From: Faecalibacterium sp. An121 | GTDB taxonomy: Bacteria; Bacillota; Clostridia; Oscillospirales; Ruminococcaceae | Length of the DNA stretch: 38,711 bases | NCBI RefSeq assembly: GCF_002160915.1 | Contig: NZ_NFLM01000023.1 | Coordinates: 1-38,711, forward strand | Direction of reading: 5' to 3' | Shown here: positions 1 to 7,764 of the stretch, piece after piece | Position numbering within the stretch: the stretch's first letter is position 1 | How the letters are laid out: every line of letters begins with the position of its first letter | The notes under the pieces: generated by a model | The model's input: only the letters and a program-made list of their open reading frames with translations | Told to the model about the DNA's origin: nothing | The model's database searches: none | Position numbers and translations under genes: made by a program

Positions 1-47
1 AGAGACCCAAAACAGGTTCAAAGGAAGGTCCTTTCCTTTGTGTGCCT

Positions 48-74
48 ATCATAACATACCCCCCCCGGTGTCAA
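48..74 (-). promoter_or_regulatory. Candidate strong promoter reading out of the left edge
   Basis: On the minus strand a perfect -35 TTGACA lies at 74-69 and a -10 TATGAT at 53-48, with a 15-bp spacer that contains eight consecutive G (66-59). The A-rich stretch upstream on the same strand (about 75-115) looks like an UP element. The gene it would drive lies left of position 1 and is not visible. The short spacer is suboptimal, so activity may depend on the length of the G tract. Confidence 0.4.
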
Positions 75-162
75 GACCCAATTTCAAATTTTCCCTTTTT
101 TTCTTTATTTTCTTTAGTTCGTGTTCTCTAACTTCGAGAGCGAGAGGAGTTTGGGGCAAACG

Positions 163-190
163 AAAAGCGCACGCTTTTGCGTGCGCTTTT
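163..190 (-). terminator. Bidirectional rho-independent terminator
   Basis: A perfect 12-bp inverted repeat (163-174 with 179-190, 4-base loop) has T runs at both ends because the arms begin with AAAA and end with TTTT. It lies 30 bp after the stop codon of the DUF5662 gene, so it probably ends the polysaccharide-export operon. Nothing else recognisable lies in 75-220 apart from the AT-rich stretch near 75-115. Confidence 0.75.
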
Positions 191-220
191 TGCTTTCCGC
201 CGGCTCCTGGGAAGGGCGGA

Positions 221-757
221 TCAATATTCCTGATGCAGGCCAAGCAGGGCTTTGATGTAGGCGAAGGTGCGGTCCTGGCCTTTGTCGCGCACCATGCGCA
301 GCAGCTTTTCCAGCATGGCCCGGGAGGCCGGGTGCATCAGGTAATGGCTTTTGCTGCGCTCATAATACTCCCACGGGGAGGCGTCGGTATACTTGTCCCC
401 CAGGTACACCTGGCTGGCGGCGATGCGGTCGCAGAGCATCTCGCAGATGTACCGCAGGGGGATCTTCATGCCGGCCAGGCCCCCCTTGCCGGTGCCGTAA
501 TCGATCCAGTATTCCAGGTGATGCTTGTTGCGGCCCTTGTGGTGCAGCCAGGCCGCCGTGTATCCCTTGGCCTGGCGCTCGGCCTCGTTGGGGCTGTGGT
601 CCCCCTGGTAGTAGATGCAGCCCGGGATGAACTCGGTGGGACTGTACTTGCTCAGGTCATGGGCCAGCCCCTGCCGGTACAGGCCGCAGGCAAAGCAATA
701 CTTCATGACCAGCAGTTTGTGATGGGTGATGGTGTCAAAATGCCCCCGGATGTTCAT
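221..757 (-). CDS. DUF5662 family protein
   Basis: A 178-residue soluble protein with no signal peptide or membrane segment. It has the His/Asp-rich pattern I associate with the DUF5662 family: THHK near the N-terminus, then GLAHDLSKYSPTEF, then WLHHKGRNKHHLEYW. The clustered His and Asp residues suggest a metal-binding, HD-domain-like fold, but no reaction is established. An AAAGGAG ribosome binding site precedes the ATG. The gene starts 35 bp after the end of the glycosyltransferase gene and is followed by a terminator, so it is probably the last gene of the polysaccharide operon. A role in polysaccharide export is not implied by its sequence. Confidence 0.8.
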   Translation of the reverse strand: MNIRGHFDTITHHKLLVMKYCFACGLYRQGLAHDLSKYSPTEFIPGCIYYQGDHSPNEAERQAKGYTAAWLHHKGRNKHHLEYWIDYGTGKGGLAGMKIPLRYICEMLCDRIAASQVYLGDKYTDASPWEYYERSKSHYLMHPASRAMLEKLLRMVRDKGQDRTFAYIKALLGLHQEY

Positions 758-792
758 CGCGTTCCACTCCTTTTCTCCTGTTTTGCAGGGTC

Positions 793-2673
793 TTACTGCC
801 GGAAGCGCACCTTCAGCTGCCCCGATTGCAGCTTTTTCAGGTCGGCGCTCTCCGAAAAGTCCTCCCGGTCCTGGGTCAGGCTGGGGTTATAATAGGGGTC
901 GTCCAGGATATTTTCCCTGCCGTGACGGTCGTACAGCCGCTGCTGCTCGGCCGCAAAGCGCCGGGCCTTGGCCGGGTCGGCGTCGTCCGCCCCCCGGCTC
1001 TTGCTCTCGTGGTGGTACAGCCAGGCGTAAGGAGTCCACAGGATCCGGAACCCTGCGTCCCGGGCCCGCAGGCAGAAGTCCACGTCGTTGAAGGCCACCG
1101 CGAACCGCTCATCCAGGCCCCCCACCGCATCCCACACACTGGCCTTGACCAGCATACAGGCCCCGGTGACGGCGGACAGATCCTGCACAGTGGCGGCCCG
1201 GAACATATACCCGCTTCCGCCCCGCTGTTTGTACTTGTGGCTGTGCCCCGCATAGCCGCCCAGACCGGTGATCACGCCGGCGTGCTGGATGGTGTCGTCG
1301 GGATAATAGAGCATAGCGCCGCAGATATCCCCGCCCCCGGGCCGGGCGCACTGACGCAGCAGCTCGGTCATCCAGTCCCCGTCGGTCACCTCCACGTCGT
1401 TGTTCAGCAGCAGCAGATAGCTGCCTGCGGCGTAGCGGCGGCCAAAGTTGTTGATGGCCGAGAAGTTGAACCCCTTGCCCGGATACTGGACCACCCGCAG
1501 CCCATCGTAGCGGCGCTGGGCCTGCTTGTAATACGCAAAGGTCTCGGGCTGCTGGGAATTGTTTTCTATGACGATCACCTCGTAGTTTTCCCACAAGGTG
1601 CGGGCGTACAGGCTGTGCAGGCACTGTTCCAAATCGTCGGTGTGATCCTTGTTGGGGATCAGGACGCTGACCTTGGGCTGGCCCTGGATCTGCCATCTGA
1701 CCCGGTAGGTGCTGGGGAACAGCCCGTCCTCCACCTGGCCCTGCTGGCCGGTGCGGGCGAGATGGGCCTCGATGGCCCGCTTGGCCGCCGCCGTCACATA
1801 GGGTTTGGCCGCAGCGCCCCCGGAGGTGGAACCGCTGTGTACCCGCCAGTAATACAGCACCTGGGGCAGATGGGCCGCGCCCCCCACCGCCTCTGCCAGG
1901 CGGAAGAACAGGTCGTGGTCCTGGCTGCCGTCGTACTCGCCGCGCTCCCCGCCGACTCCCACATACAGTTCCCGGCGGAACACCGCCAAATGGCAGATGT
2001 AGTTGCAGCACAGCAGGTAATCGGGGGCAAAGTCGGGCTTGAAATGGGCCGTCAGCGGCCGGCGGATGTCCTTTTCAAACAGCGCTTCGTCGCTGTACAA
2101 AAAGCCGTCGGGCTTACCCTCCGCCCGCAGGTCCAGGATGGCCTGTCCCATGGCGTACATGGCATGGGGGGCCAGCACGTCGTCGTGGTCGGCCAGGGCC
2201 AGGTATTCCCCGTCCGCCAGCAGGGCGGCGGCGTTGGTGTTGGCCGCGATGCCCTTGTTCTCCACCTTGCGGCAGCGGATGCGGGGGCAGCGGGCCTGGT
2301 ACTCCGCCACGATGCGGCCCACCTCGGGGTGGTCGGCGTCGGACGCATCCGCCAGGCACAGCTGGCCATTGGGGGCCGTCTGGCCCACAAAGGAATCCAA
2401 AAAGGCCCGCAGGTAGGCCGGCGGGGTGTTGTACAGCGGGGTCAGGATGCTGATGGTGGGCAGGCCGCAGTTCTCCCGCGTTTTGCCCTCGTACTCCGCC
2501 CGCTGGGCCTCCAGCACCTTTTTGGCGGGCAGGTAACGGGCCTTCCTGCCAAAAAAGCGCCGGCGCACAAAGCCGGCCCCCCGGCGCAGCATGGCGGGCA
2601 GGCCCTCCTGCCTTGCCACCTGCACCGCGTATTGGCCCAGCTGTGCCATCCGTTTGCGCTGCTGTTGGTCCAT
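793..2673 (-). CDS. Two-domain family 2 glycosyltransferase
   Basis: A 626-residue protein with two GT2 (GT-A fold) domains in tandem. The first starts near residue 73 with SILTPLYNTP and has the DxD-type motif ADHDD at 161-165. The second starts near residue 333 with VSVLIPNKDHTDD and carries LLLLNNDVEV. About 65 basic residues precede the first domain. There are no evident membrane helices, so it probably acts on the cytoplasmic side, adding sugars (perhaps rhamnose, given rfbC in the operon) to a polysaccharide later exported by the adjacent ABC transporter. Its start lies 3 bp after the ATPase stop, with a GGGGAGG ribosome binding site inside the end of that gene, so translation is probably coupled. 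The exact sugar and linkage cannot be read from the sequence. Confidence 0.88.
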   Translation of the reverse strand: MDQQQRKRMAQLGQYAVQVARQEGLPAMLRRGAGFVRRRFFGRKARYLPAKKVLEAQRAEYEGKTRENCGLPTISILTPLYNTPPAYLRAFLDSFVGQTAPNGQLCLADASDADHPEVGRIVAEYQARCPRIRCRKVENKGIAANTNAAALLADGEYLALADHDDVLAPHAMYAMGQAILDLRAEGKPDGFLYSDEALFEKDIRRPLTAHFKPDFAPDYLLCCNYICHLAVFRRELYVGVGGERGEYDGSQDHDLFFRLAEAVGGAAHLPQVLYYWRVHSGSTSGGAAAKPYVTAAAKRAIEAHLARTGQQGQVEDGLFPSTYRVRWQIQGQPKVSVLIPNKDHTDDLEQCLHSLYARTLWENYEVIVIENNSQQPETFAYYKQAQRRYDGLRVVQYPGKGFNFSAINNFGRRYAAGSYLLLLNNDVEVTDGDWMTELLRQCARPGGGDICGAMLYYPDDTIQHAGVITGLGGYAGHSHKYKQRGGSGYMFRAATVQDLSAVTGACMLVKASVWDAVGGLDERFAVAFNDVDFCLRARDAGFRILWTPYAWLYHHESKSRGADDADPAKARRFAAEQQRLYDRHGRENILDDPYYNPSLTQDREDFSESADLKKLQSGQLKVRFRQ

Positions 2674-2676
2674 GCC

Positions 2677-3435
2677 TTATACCTCCCCCCGCTGGGTGGC
2701 CTTGTAGGCGTCGCAGACCGTTTGGGTGTCCCCGTTCATCTTCAGGCGCCCATGGCTCAGCCAGGCCACCTTGGTGCACATCCGCTCGATCTGCTCGATG
2801 GAATGGGATACCAGAATGACGGTGGTGCCCCCGGCCATCAGCTCCTGCATCCGCTTTTCGCATTTCTGCTGGAACAGGAAATCCCCCACCGCCAGCACCT
2901 CGTCGGCAATGAGGATCTGGGGCTTGGTGATGGTGGCGATGGCAAAGCCGATGCGGGCCACCATGCCCGAGGAATAATTCTTGAGGGGCACGTCCAGGAA
3001 GTTTTGCAGCTCGCTGAACTCCACGATCTCGTCAAACTTTTCATCCAGGTACTTGGGCGAAAAGCCCAGCACCGTGCCATTGAGGTAGATATTCTCCCGG
3101 GCGGTCAGGTCCATGTCGAAGCCGGCCCCCAGCTCGATGAGGGGGGCGATGGTGCCGCGCACCACCACCTGGCCCCGGGTGGGCTTGTATACCCCTGCAA
3201 TGGTCTTGAGCAGGGTGGATTTGCCCGAGCCGTTCAGCCCCACCAGGCCGTAGAAGTCCCCCGGCATGATGTTGAGGCTGACGTCCCGGAGGGCGTAAAA
3301 CTCGTCGTAATGCAGCCGCCCCTGGACCATGGCCAGAAAGTATTCTTTCAGGCTCTCGTGTTTTTCGCTGGCCAGGTTGAAGCACATCGAGACGTTCTGG
3401 ATCTCGATGATGGGCTGGGTATTGGGTGTGTCCAT
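2677..3435 (-). CDS. ABC polysaccharide/teichoic-acid exporter ATPase (Wzt/TagH/RfbE type)
   Basis: A 252-residue nucleotide-binding subunit. It has Walker A GLNGSGKS near residues 66-73, the signature region NYSSGM, Walker B ILIADEVLAVGD and the switch His in LVSHS. The ADEVLAVGD form and the short N-terminal segment before the ABC core are typical of polysaccharide, O-antigen and teichoic-acid exporters. The ATG at 3435 was chosen over an upstream in-frame start because AGAGGAGGAG (3450-3441) sits just before it in the 16-bp gap after the permease stop. It would power the permease encoded immediately upstream. There is no C-terminal carbohydrate-binding extension like that of some Wzt proteins, so substrate choice is probably not made here. 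Confidence 0.92.
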   Translation of the reverse strand: MDTPNTQPIIEIQNVSMCFNLASEKHESLKEYFLAMVQGRLHYDEFYALRDVSLNIMPGDFYGLVGLNGSGKSTLLKTIAGVYKPTRGQVVVRGTIAPLIELGAGFDMDLTARENIYLNGTVLGFSPKYLDEKFDEIVEFSELQNFLDVPLKNYSSGMVARIGFAIATITKPQILIADEVLAVGDFLFQQKCEKRMQELMAGGTTVILVSHSIEQIERMCTKVAWLSHGRLKMNGDTQTVCDAYKATQRGEV

Positions 3436-3451
3436 CCGTGCTCCTCCTCTC

Positions 3452-4273
3452 TCAAATATGCAGCACAAAGCGGTCCTGGGTGCGGCGGAACACCACAAGC
3501 CCCACCGCCATCGACACCACTGCGCACAGGCCGCACACCTCCACCATCCGCAGGTCCAGGCTCACGCCCCACATGACGGTGCGGCGGAAGCCGGTGATAT
3601 ACCAATAGATGGGGTTGAGAGCGATCACCTGCTGCATATTGAACCCGCCGATGGAAAAGGTCATCTGGGCGGGGTCATAGAAGATGGCCGAAAAGTACAG
3701 CAGCGCCGTGATAAAAACGCTCCAGATGTGCTGGATGTCCCGGAAGAACACGGTGCACGCCGCCAGGAACAAGGACACTCCCAGGCTGAAGAAGAACAGG
3801 GTCACCAGCGGGTACAGCGCCTGGAACACGGTCAGGTGGAAGGGGCTGCCGGTGAACACCATCACCAGCAGCAGCGCCACAAAGCTGAACACACAGTTGA
3901 CCATGGCAAAACAGCACTTCTCCAGCGGGAAGATATACTTGGGGATATACACCTTTTTCAGCAGAGGGGCGGCGCTGATGATGCTGCCCATGCTGGTGGA
4001 GGTGGATTCGTTGAAAAAGTTGAACAGCAGCTGGCCGCACATCAAAAAGACGGGGAAATTGTCGATGCCGCTGCCGCGCATATCCATCAGGCTGCTGAAC
4101 ACCGCCCAGTAGACCAGACACATCAGCAGCGGGTTGAGCACGCTCCACACCACGCCCAGCACGCTGCGGCGGTATTTCAGCTTGAAATCCCGGCTGACCA
4201 GGTTATACAGAAGATAGCGGTAGCGCCAAAGGGCGTTCCACATTGCGCTCAGTTTTGCCACGGCGATCACCAC
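3452..4273 (-). CDS. ABC-2 type polysaccharide export permease
   Basis: A membrane protein of up to 273 residues with about six hydrophobic helices. Its N-terminal motif, SRDFKLKYRRSVLGVVWSVLNPLL, is split here as SRDFKLKYRRSVLG and VVWSVLNPLL and is characteristic of Wzm/TagG/RfbA permeases. It pairs with the ATPase encoded just downstream to move lipid-linked polysaccharide across the cytoplasmic membrane. The start is uncertain. A GTG at 4273 overlaps the rfbC stop by 7 bp, and an ATG at 4243 would give a protein 10 residues shorter. Neither has a strong ribosome binding site, so translational coupling to rfbC is likely. Confidence 0.9.
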   Translation of the reverse strand: MVIAVAKLSAMWNALWRYRYLLYNLVSRDFKLKYRRSVLGVVWSVLNPLLMCLVYWAVFSSLMDMRGSGIDNFPVFLMCGQLLFNFFNESTSTSMGSIISAAPLLKKVYIPKYIFPLEKCCFAMVNCVFSFVALLLVMVFTGSPFHLTVFQALYPLVTLFFFSLGVSLFLAACTVFFRDIQHIWSVFITALLYFSAIFYDPAQMTFSIGGFNMQQVIALNPIYWYITGFRRTVMWGVSLDLRMVEVCGLCAVVSMAVGLVVFRRTQDRFVLHI

Positions 4274-4833
4274 TCTGCAAAGAAATCAAAGGTCTGCTGG
4301 GCAAAGGGCTGGTGCCGCTTGTCCTTATCGCTGGTCTTATGGGGGCAGCCGCAGTCGGGCCACACCACACCCACGGTGGGGTCATCGTAGGGGATGCCGC
4401 CCTCGGCGGTGGGGTCGTAGACGTCGGTGCACTTATAGCAGAACTCGGCCACATCGCTGAGCACCAAAAAGCCGTGGGCAAAACCCTCGGGGATATAGAA
4501 CATCTTCTTGTTCTCCGCCGACAGGGTCACCCCCACCCACTTGCCAAAGGTAGCGCTGTGGGGGCGGCAGTCCACCGCCACGTCGTACACCTCGCCCAGG
4601 GTCACACGCACCAGCTTGCCCTGGGTGTGCTGCTTCTGGAAGTGCAGCCCGCGCAGCACGCCCCGGGAAGAGCGGCTCTGATTGTCCTGCACGAACTCCC
4701 GGTCGATGCCCGCCGCAGCGAAATCGCCCTTCTTGTAGGTCTCCATAAAGTAGCCGCGGTCATCCCCGAACACTTCCGGCTGGATGACCACCACCCCGGG
4801 GATCTCGGTCTCGGTAAAAGTAAACTTGCCCAT
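4267..4833 (-). CDS. rfbC: dTDP-4-dehydrorhamnose 3,5-epimerase
   Basis: A 188-residue cupin-fold epimerase that converts dTDP-4-keto-6-deoxyglucose to dTDP-4-keto-rhamnose in dTDP-L-rhamnose synthesis. Visible family motifs are the RGLHFQ block with the catalytic His, the VDCRPHSATFGKWVGV block and IPEGFAHGFLVLSD. Length is normal for RfbC/RmlC. A GAGAGGAAG ribosome binding site precedes the ATG. The gene overlaps the GTG start of the permease by 7 bp. rfbA, rfbB and rfbD are not in the window and must be elsewhere if the pathway is complete. Its presence suggests a rhamnose-containing surface polymer. Confidence 0.93.
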   Translation of the reverse strand: MGKFTFTETEIPGVVVIQPEVFGDDRGYFMETYKKGDFAAAGIDREFVQDNQSRSSRGVLRGLHFQKQHTQGKLVRVTLGEVYDVAVDCRPHSATFGKWVGVTLSAENKKMFYIPEGFAHGFLVLSDVAEFCYKCTDVYDPTAEGGIPYDDPTVGVVWPDCGCPHKTSDKDKRHQPFAQQTFDFFAEW

Positions 4834-4862
4834 AATCGTTCTTCCTCTCTATCCAATGTTTT

Positions 4863-6176
4863 CTATTCCACAGGCTTTGCCCGGTCTGTGCGTATCGATT
4901 TGCGGCCCCACAAAAAGACCGCCGCGCCCATTGCCAGCATCCCGGCTGCCGCCGTTCCCAGCACCAGGGCCAGATGCCCCGCCGGGGCCACGTCCTCCGC
5001 CGCCGGATGCGCCGCGCCGCGGCTGCCCGCCAGCAGCGCGTCCAGCCCTTCCGGCTGCAAAGGCACCCGCACGCTGGCCGTCTCCTGGTAGGCGTTGCCC
5101 TGCACGGTGTACACCGCCCAGGCCTCCAGCTCCTCTCCCAGGATGTACTCCTCCGGCAGGTCCACCGAAAGGGTCACGTTCCCGGCGTCAAGGCCCGCCG
5201 CCAGAGGCAGGCGGATGCCGGGGGCATTCAGGGTCAGCTGGCCCAGCGGGCCGCCCCCGCCCCGGACGCTGATCTGGGCGGCATTCTGCGCAGGGTCAAT
5301 AGCAGTATACCCGGTCCAGGTAGAAAACGCATATTCCAGCAGTGTGCGCACATCGGCATAGCGGTCGGCACGGCTGTCGCTGCGCATGACCACGCAGATC
5401 AGGCGCAGGCCGTCCTTCTCGGCCAGACAGATGTAGGTCTGCCGGGCGATGTCGGTGTAGCCGATCTTGGAGCCCAGGATGGTGGGTTCGTAGAACATAC
5501 TGGAGCCCACCCGCATGGAATCCTGCTGGGAGAAATAGCGGGTGACCGGCTGGTGGTTGGTGGGCTGCATGATATACATTTCGTTGTTGGTGAACAGCTG
5601 CTCAAAGCCGGGCTGATCCAGCGCCCACCGCAGGATCCGGGCCATATCGTAGCAGCTGGTGTAGTGTTCCTCGTCGCTGATGCCATGCGGATTGGAAAAG
5701 TGGGTGTGCTGCAGCCCCAGCTGGACAGCCTTGGCGTTCATGGCGTCCACCCCGTCCTGGATGGTCCCCTCGCCGATGTATTCCGCCAGCACGTTGGCCG
5801 CGTCGTTGGCGCTGGCCATCATGGTGGCGTACAGCAAGTCCTCCAGAGGCACCTGCTCCCCTTCCAGCAGGGCGATGTGGCTGGAGTCGGTGCCGGCCAG
5901 GGAGTATACGTCCTCATGGGTGACCGGGTAGCTGCCGCTCCAGTCCCCCTGGGCCTTTTCGCATGCCAGCCCCAGGGTCATCACCTTGGTGATGGAGGCG
6001 GGGTGCAGCTCCTCATCCATATTCTGCTGGGCCAGCACCAGGCCGCTGGCCGCGTCCATGATGCAGTAGGCCCGGGTGGCGGTCAGCTGGGGCCCTGCCG
6101 CCCGGGCAGGCAGCGCCAGCACCACCAGGGCCAGCGCCGCTGCAAAGGCCCCGAAGGCCTTGGCGATTCCTCTCAT
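4863..6176 (-). CDS. D-alanyl-D-alanine carboxypeptidase (DacF/PBP5 family, peptidase S11)
   Basis: A 437-residue low-molecular-weight penicillin-binding protein that would trim the terminal D-Ala from peptidoglycan pentapeptides. It has a signal peptide (about 1-27, ending ALPARAAG), the SxxK motif SITK (Ser61, Lys64) and the SxN motif SAN (Ser122-Asn124). It ends with a membrane helix near 405-427 followed by the basic GRKSIRTDR tail. The third motif is KIG (237-239) rather than the usual KTG, checked at the codon level (AAG ATC GGC). The ATG at 6176 has AAGAGGA before it, followed by a proper signal peptide. The stop is 29 bp before rfbC, so it may be the first gene of the polysaccharide operon. 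Confidence 0.88.
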   Translation of the reverse strand: MRGIAKAFGAFAAALALVVLALPARAAGPQLTATRAYCIMDAASGLVLAQQNMDEELHPASITKVMTLGLACEKAQGDWSGSYPVTHEDVYSLAGTDSSHIALLEGEQVPLEDLLYATMMASANDAANVLAEYIGEGTIQDGVDAMNAKAVQLGLQHTHFSNPHGISDEEHYTSCYDMARILRWALDQPGFEQLFTNNEMYIMQPTNHQPVTRYFSQQDSMRVGSSMFYEPTILGSKIGYTDIARQTYICLAEKDGLRLICVVMRSDSRADRYADVRTLLEYAFSTWTGYTAIDPAQNAAQISVRGGGGPLGQLTLNAPGIRLPLAAGLDAGNVTLSVDLPEEYILGEELEAWAVYTVQGNAYQETASVRVPLQPEGLDALLAGSRGAAHPAAEDVAPAGHLALVLGTAAAGMLAMGAAVFLWGRKSIRTDRAKPVE

Positions 6177-6189
6177 GTGTTCCTCTTCC

Positions 6190-6206
6190 CGGCGGGAGGC
6201 CCGCCG
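6190..6206 (-). other. 5' UTR hairpin before the carboxypeptidase gene
   Basis: A perfect 7-bp inverted repeat with a 3-base loop (6190-6196 with 6200-6206) lies in the leader just upstream of the ribosome binding site of the carboxypeptidase gene. It could limit ribosome access, but there is no further evidence of regulation. Confidence 0.35.
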
Positions 6207-6261
6207 TTTTTCTGTCCATTTCCCCGTATGGGGTGCATCCGGGCGTTCCCAGATATTTTTT

Positions 6262-6290
6262 AGTATAGCACACTTTTCAGTGAGGGGAAA
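6262..6290 (-). promoter_or_regulatory. Promoter of the carboxypeptidase/polysaccharide operon
   Basis: The minus strand carries an extended -10, TGTGCTATACT, with TATACT at 6267-6262. A weak -35 TTTCCC lies at 6290-6285 with a 17-bp spacer. The -35 overlaps the last codons of dpaB. Confidence 0.55.
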
Positions 6291-6879
6291 GAGGTCTTTG
6301 CAGCAGCACCGGCTGGATCTGCCGTCCGTCCAGGGCCTGGGACAGCGTCTCGGGGACAAGCTCCAGGTCTGCCTTCAGGCTGTGGGGCTTGTTCTGTGGG
6401 TCGTCCTGGCCATAGGGCACAAAATAATAGCCCTTGCGCTGCATCAGCCGGGCCATATTCTCCCCCGAGCCGGACAGGCCGTCGTTGGTGGACACCGCCA
6501 CCACCACCGGGCAGCCCACCCGCAGCAGGCTTTTGGCCGCCAGAGTCACCGGCGTGTCGGACAGGCCGGCCGCCAGCCGGGCCAGGGTAGCCCCGGTGCA
6601 GGGCGCGATCACCAGGGCGTCCGCCAGCTTTTGGGGTCCCAGAGGCTCCACCGCCGTCAGGGTGTCCAGCACCTCATGGCCGGCCGCTGCCGCCAGCCGG
6701 GCCTTCCAGCCGGCGGCGCTGCCAAACCGTGTGTCGGTGCCCGCCGCCGCAAAGCTCATGACGGGCAGCACCCGCCAGCCCTCCGCCGCCAGCCGCGCAG
6801 CCTGCGGCACAGCCGCACCCAGGGTGCAAAAGCTGCCGCACACCGCAAAGGCCACCGTTTTTTGTCGTTCAGCGTTCAT
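6277..6879 (-). CDS. dpaB: Dipicolinate synthase subunit B
   Basis: A 200-residue flavoprotein-like subunit (SpoVFB). With subunit A it converts the dihydrodipicolinate-pathway intermediate to dipicolinic acid in the sporulating mother cell. The N-terminal VAFAVCGSFCTLG and the block ADALVIAPCTGATLARLAAGLSDTPV (given here as ADALVIAPCTG and LAAGLSDTPV) are typical, as is the C-terminal GYYFVPYGQDDPQNKP. The ATG at 6879 overlaps the dpaA stop by 4 bp (ATGA), so the two subunits are translationally coupled. Dipicolinate is a spore-core component, so the strain probably has, or recently had, sporulation capacity. Confidence 0.92.
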   Translation of the reverse strand: MNAERQKTVAFAVCGSFCTLGAAVPQAARLAAEGWRVLPVMSFAAAGTDTRFGSAAGWKARLAAAAGHEVLDTLTAVEPLGPQKLADALVIAPCTGATLARLAAGLSDTPVTLAAKSLLRVGCPVVVAVSTNDGLSGSGENMARLMQRKGYYFVPYGQDDPQNKPHSLKADLELVPETLSQALDGRQIQPVLLQRPLSPH

Positions 6880-7658
6880 TCTGCCACCTCCCGTTCCCGC
6901 AGGATCTCCAGCACGGTCTGGGCCACATACTCCCCGGCGCTGTCGGGGGCGCACCGGGCGGGCAGGCCGGGGGCGGTCATGGCCCGGCGGCCCAAAGCGG
7001 CAGCCGCTCCCAGATCCACCCCGCCGGGGGCGCTGGCCAGGTCCACCGTCAGGCTGTCCGGGGGCAAAGCCTCCAGCACCTGCCGTCCCACCACCGGGGC
7101 GGGCACCGTGTTCACCAAAATGTCAAAGCCGGCGGCGACCTGGCGCAGTCCGCTCAGCGGGACGGCCCCGGCCCCCTGGCTCTGGGCCAGGGCCCGCTGG
7201 CTTGCACGCCGGGCGGCCACCGTCACGCGGGCGCCCAGAGCGGTCAGCCGCGGGGCCAGCGCCTGCCCCACCGGGCCGTACCCCGTCACCCCCACCCGGG
7301 CGCCCCACAGGGTGCGGGGGCGTTTTTCCAGCAGGATGCCGATGCACCCTTCCGCCGTAGGGATGGCGTTGCGGATCACCAGTTCGGGCCGGGCATAGTA
7401 GTCCACCAGCTCCACTCCGGCATCCGCGGCGATGCGGGCCGCCCGTTCCGAGGGCCTGCCCGCCAGCGCCACCGCCCCAGGGCGGGCAGCCCGCAGCAGC
7501 CCCGCCACCTGGTCATCCAGAGGCATGGGCAGCAGGATGTAGCCGGCCCGGGCGATCTGCCCGATGCCTCCTACCTGGCAGCCTGCCCGGGCCAGCGCCC
7601 GGGCAGCGGCGGCCTGCCTGCCGTCCTCCCCGATCACCGCAAACAGTCTGTCTGTCAT
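6876..7658 (-). CDS. dpaA: Dipicolinate synthase subunit A
   Basis: A 260-residue NAD(P)-binding protein (SpoVFA). The N-terminal part is a DpaA_N domain (MTDRLFAVIGEDGRQ). The C-terminal part is a D-2-hydroxyacid-dehydrogenase-like Rossmann domain with GVTGYGPVGQALA near residues 125-140. A G-rich ribosome binding site (GGGGGG, about 7671-7666) lies 7 bp before the ATG. The slightly short length (family about 280-300) reflects shorter loops, and both domains are visible. It forms a two-gene operon with dpaB, behind a terminator and a sigma-K-like promoter. Confidence 0.92.
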   Translation of the reverse strand: MTDRLFAVIGEDGRQAAAARALARAGCQVGGIGQIARAGYILLPMPLDDQVAGLLRAARPGAVALAGRPSERAARIAADAGVELVDYYARPELVIRNAIPTAEGCIGILLEKRPRTLWGARVGVTGYGPVGQALAPRLTALGARVTVAARRASQRALAQSQGAGAVPLSGLRQVAAGFDILVNTVPAPVVGRQVLEALPPDSLTVDLASAPGGVDLGAAAALGRRAMTAPGLPARCAPDSAGEYVAQTVLEILREREVAE

Positions 7659-7679
7659 GGTCTATCCCCCCTGTGCCCC

Positions 7680-7706
7680 AGCCTATGCCGGGCCTCTCCG
7701 GGTGGT
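7680..7706 (-). promoter_or_regulatory. Possible sigma-K-type promoter of dpaAB
   Basis: On the minus strand AC (7706-7705), a 17-bp spacer and CATAGGCT (7687-7680) match the sigma-K pattern AC-N17-CATANNNT known from Bacillus. It lies 22 bp upstream of dpaA, just after the terminator of the preceding gene, which fits mother-cell expression of dipicolinate synthase. The motif is short, so chance is possible. No good sigma-A promoter was seen in this gap. Confidence 0.4.
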
Positions 7707-7709
7707 GAC

Positions 7710-7750
7710 AAAAACGTCCCGCCCGGACGACATGTGCGTACGGGCGGGAC
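7710..7750 (-). terminator. Terminator after the ECF S-component gene
   Basis: A perfect 10-bp stem (7716-7725 with 7741-7750, 15-base loop) is followed on the minus strand by GTTTTTG. It lies 15 bp after the stop of the ECF S-component gene and separates that operon from dpaAB. Confidence 0.75.
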
Positions 7751-7764
7751 ACATATGGGATGAT

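Noticed and set aside
826-3576. Very long plus-strand open frame opposite the glycosyltransferase and ATPase genes
   Set aside because: High GC content leaves antisense frames open. The protein is low-complexity (His/Gly/Val/Gln rich) with no motifs, while the minus strand encodes clear families with ribosome binding sites.
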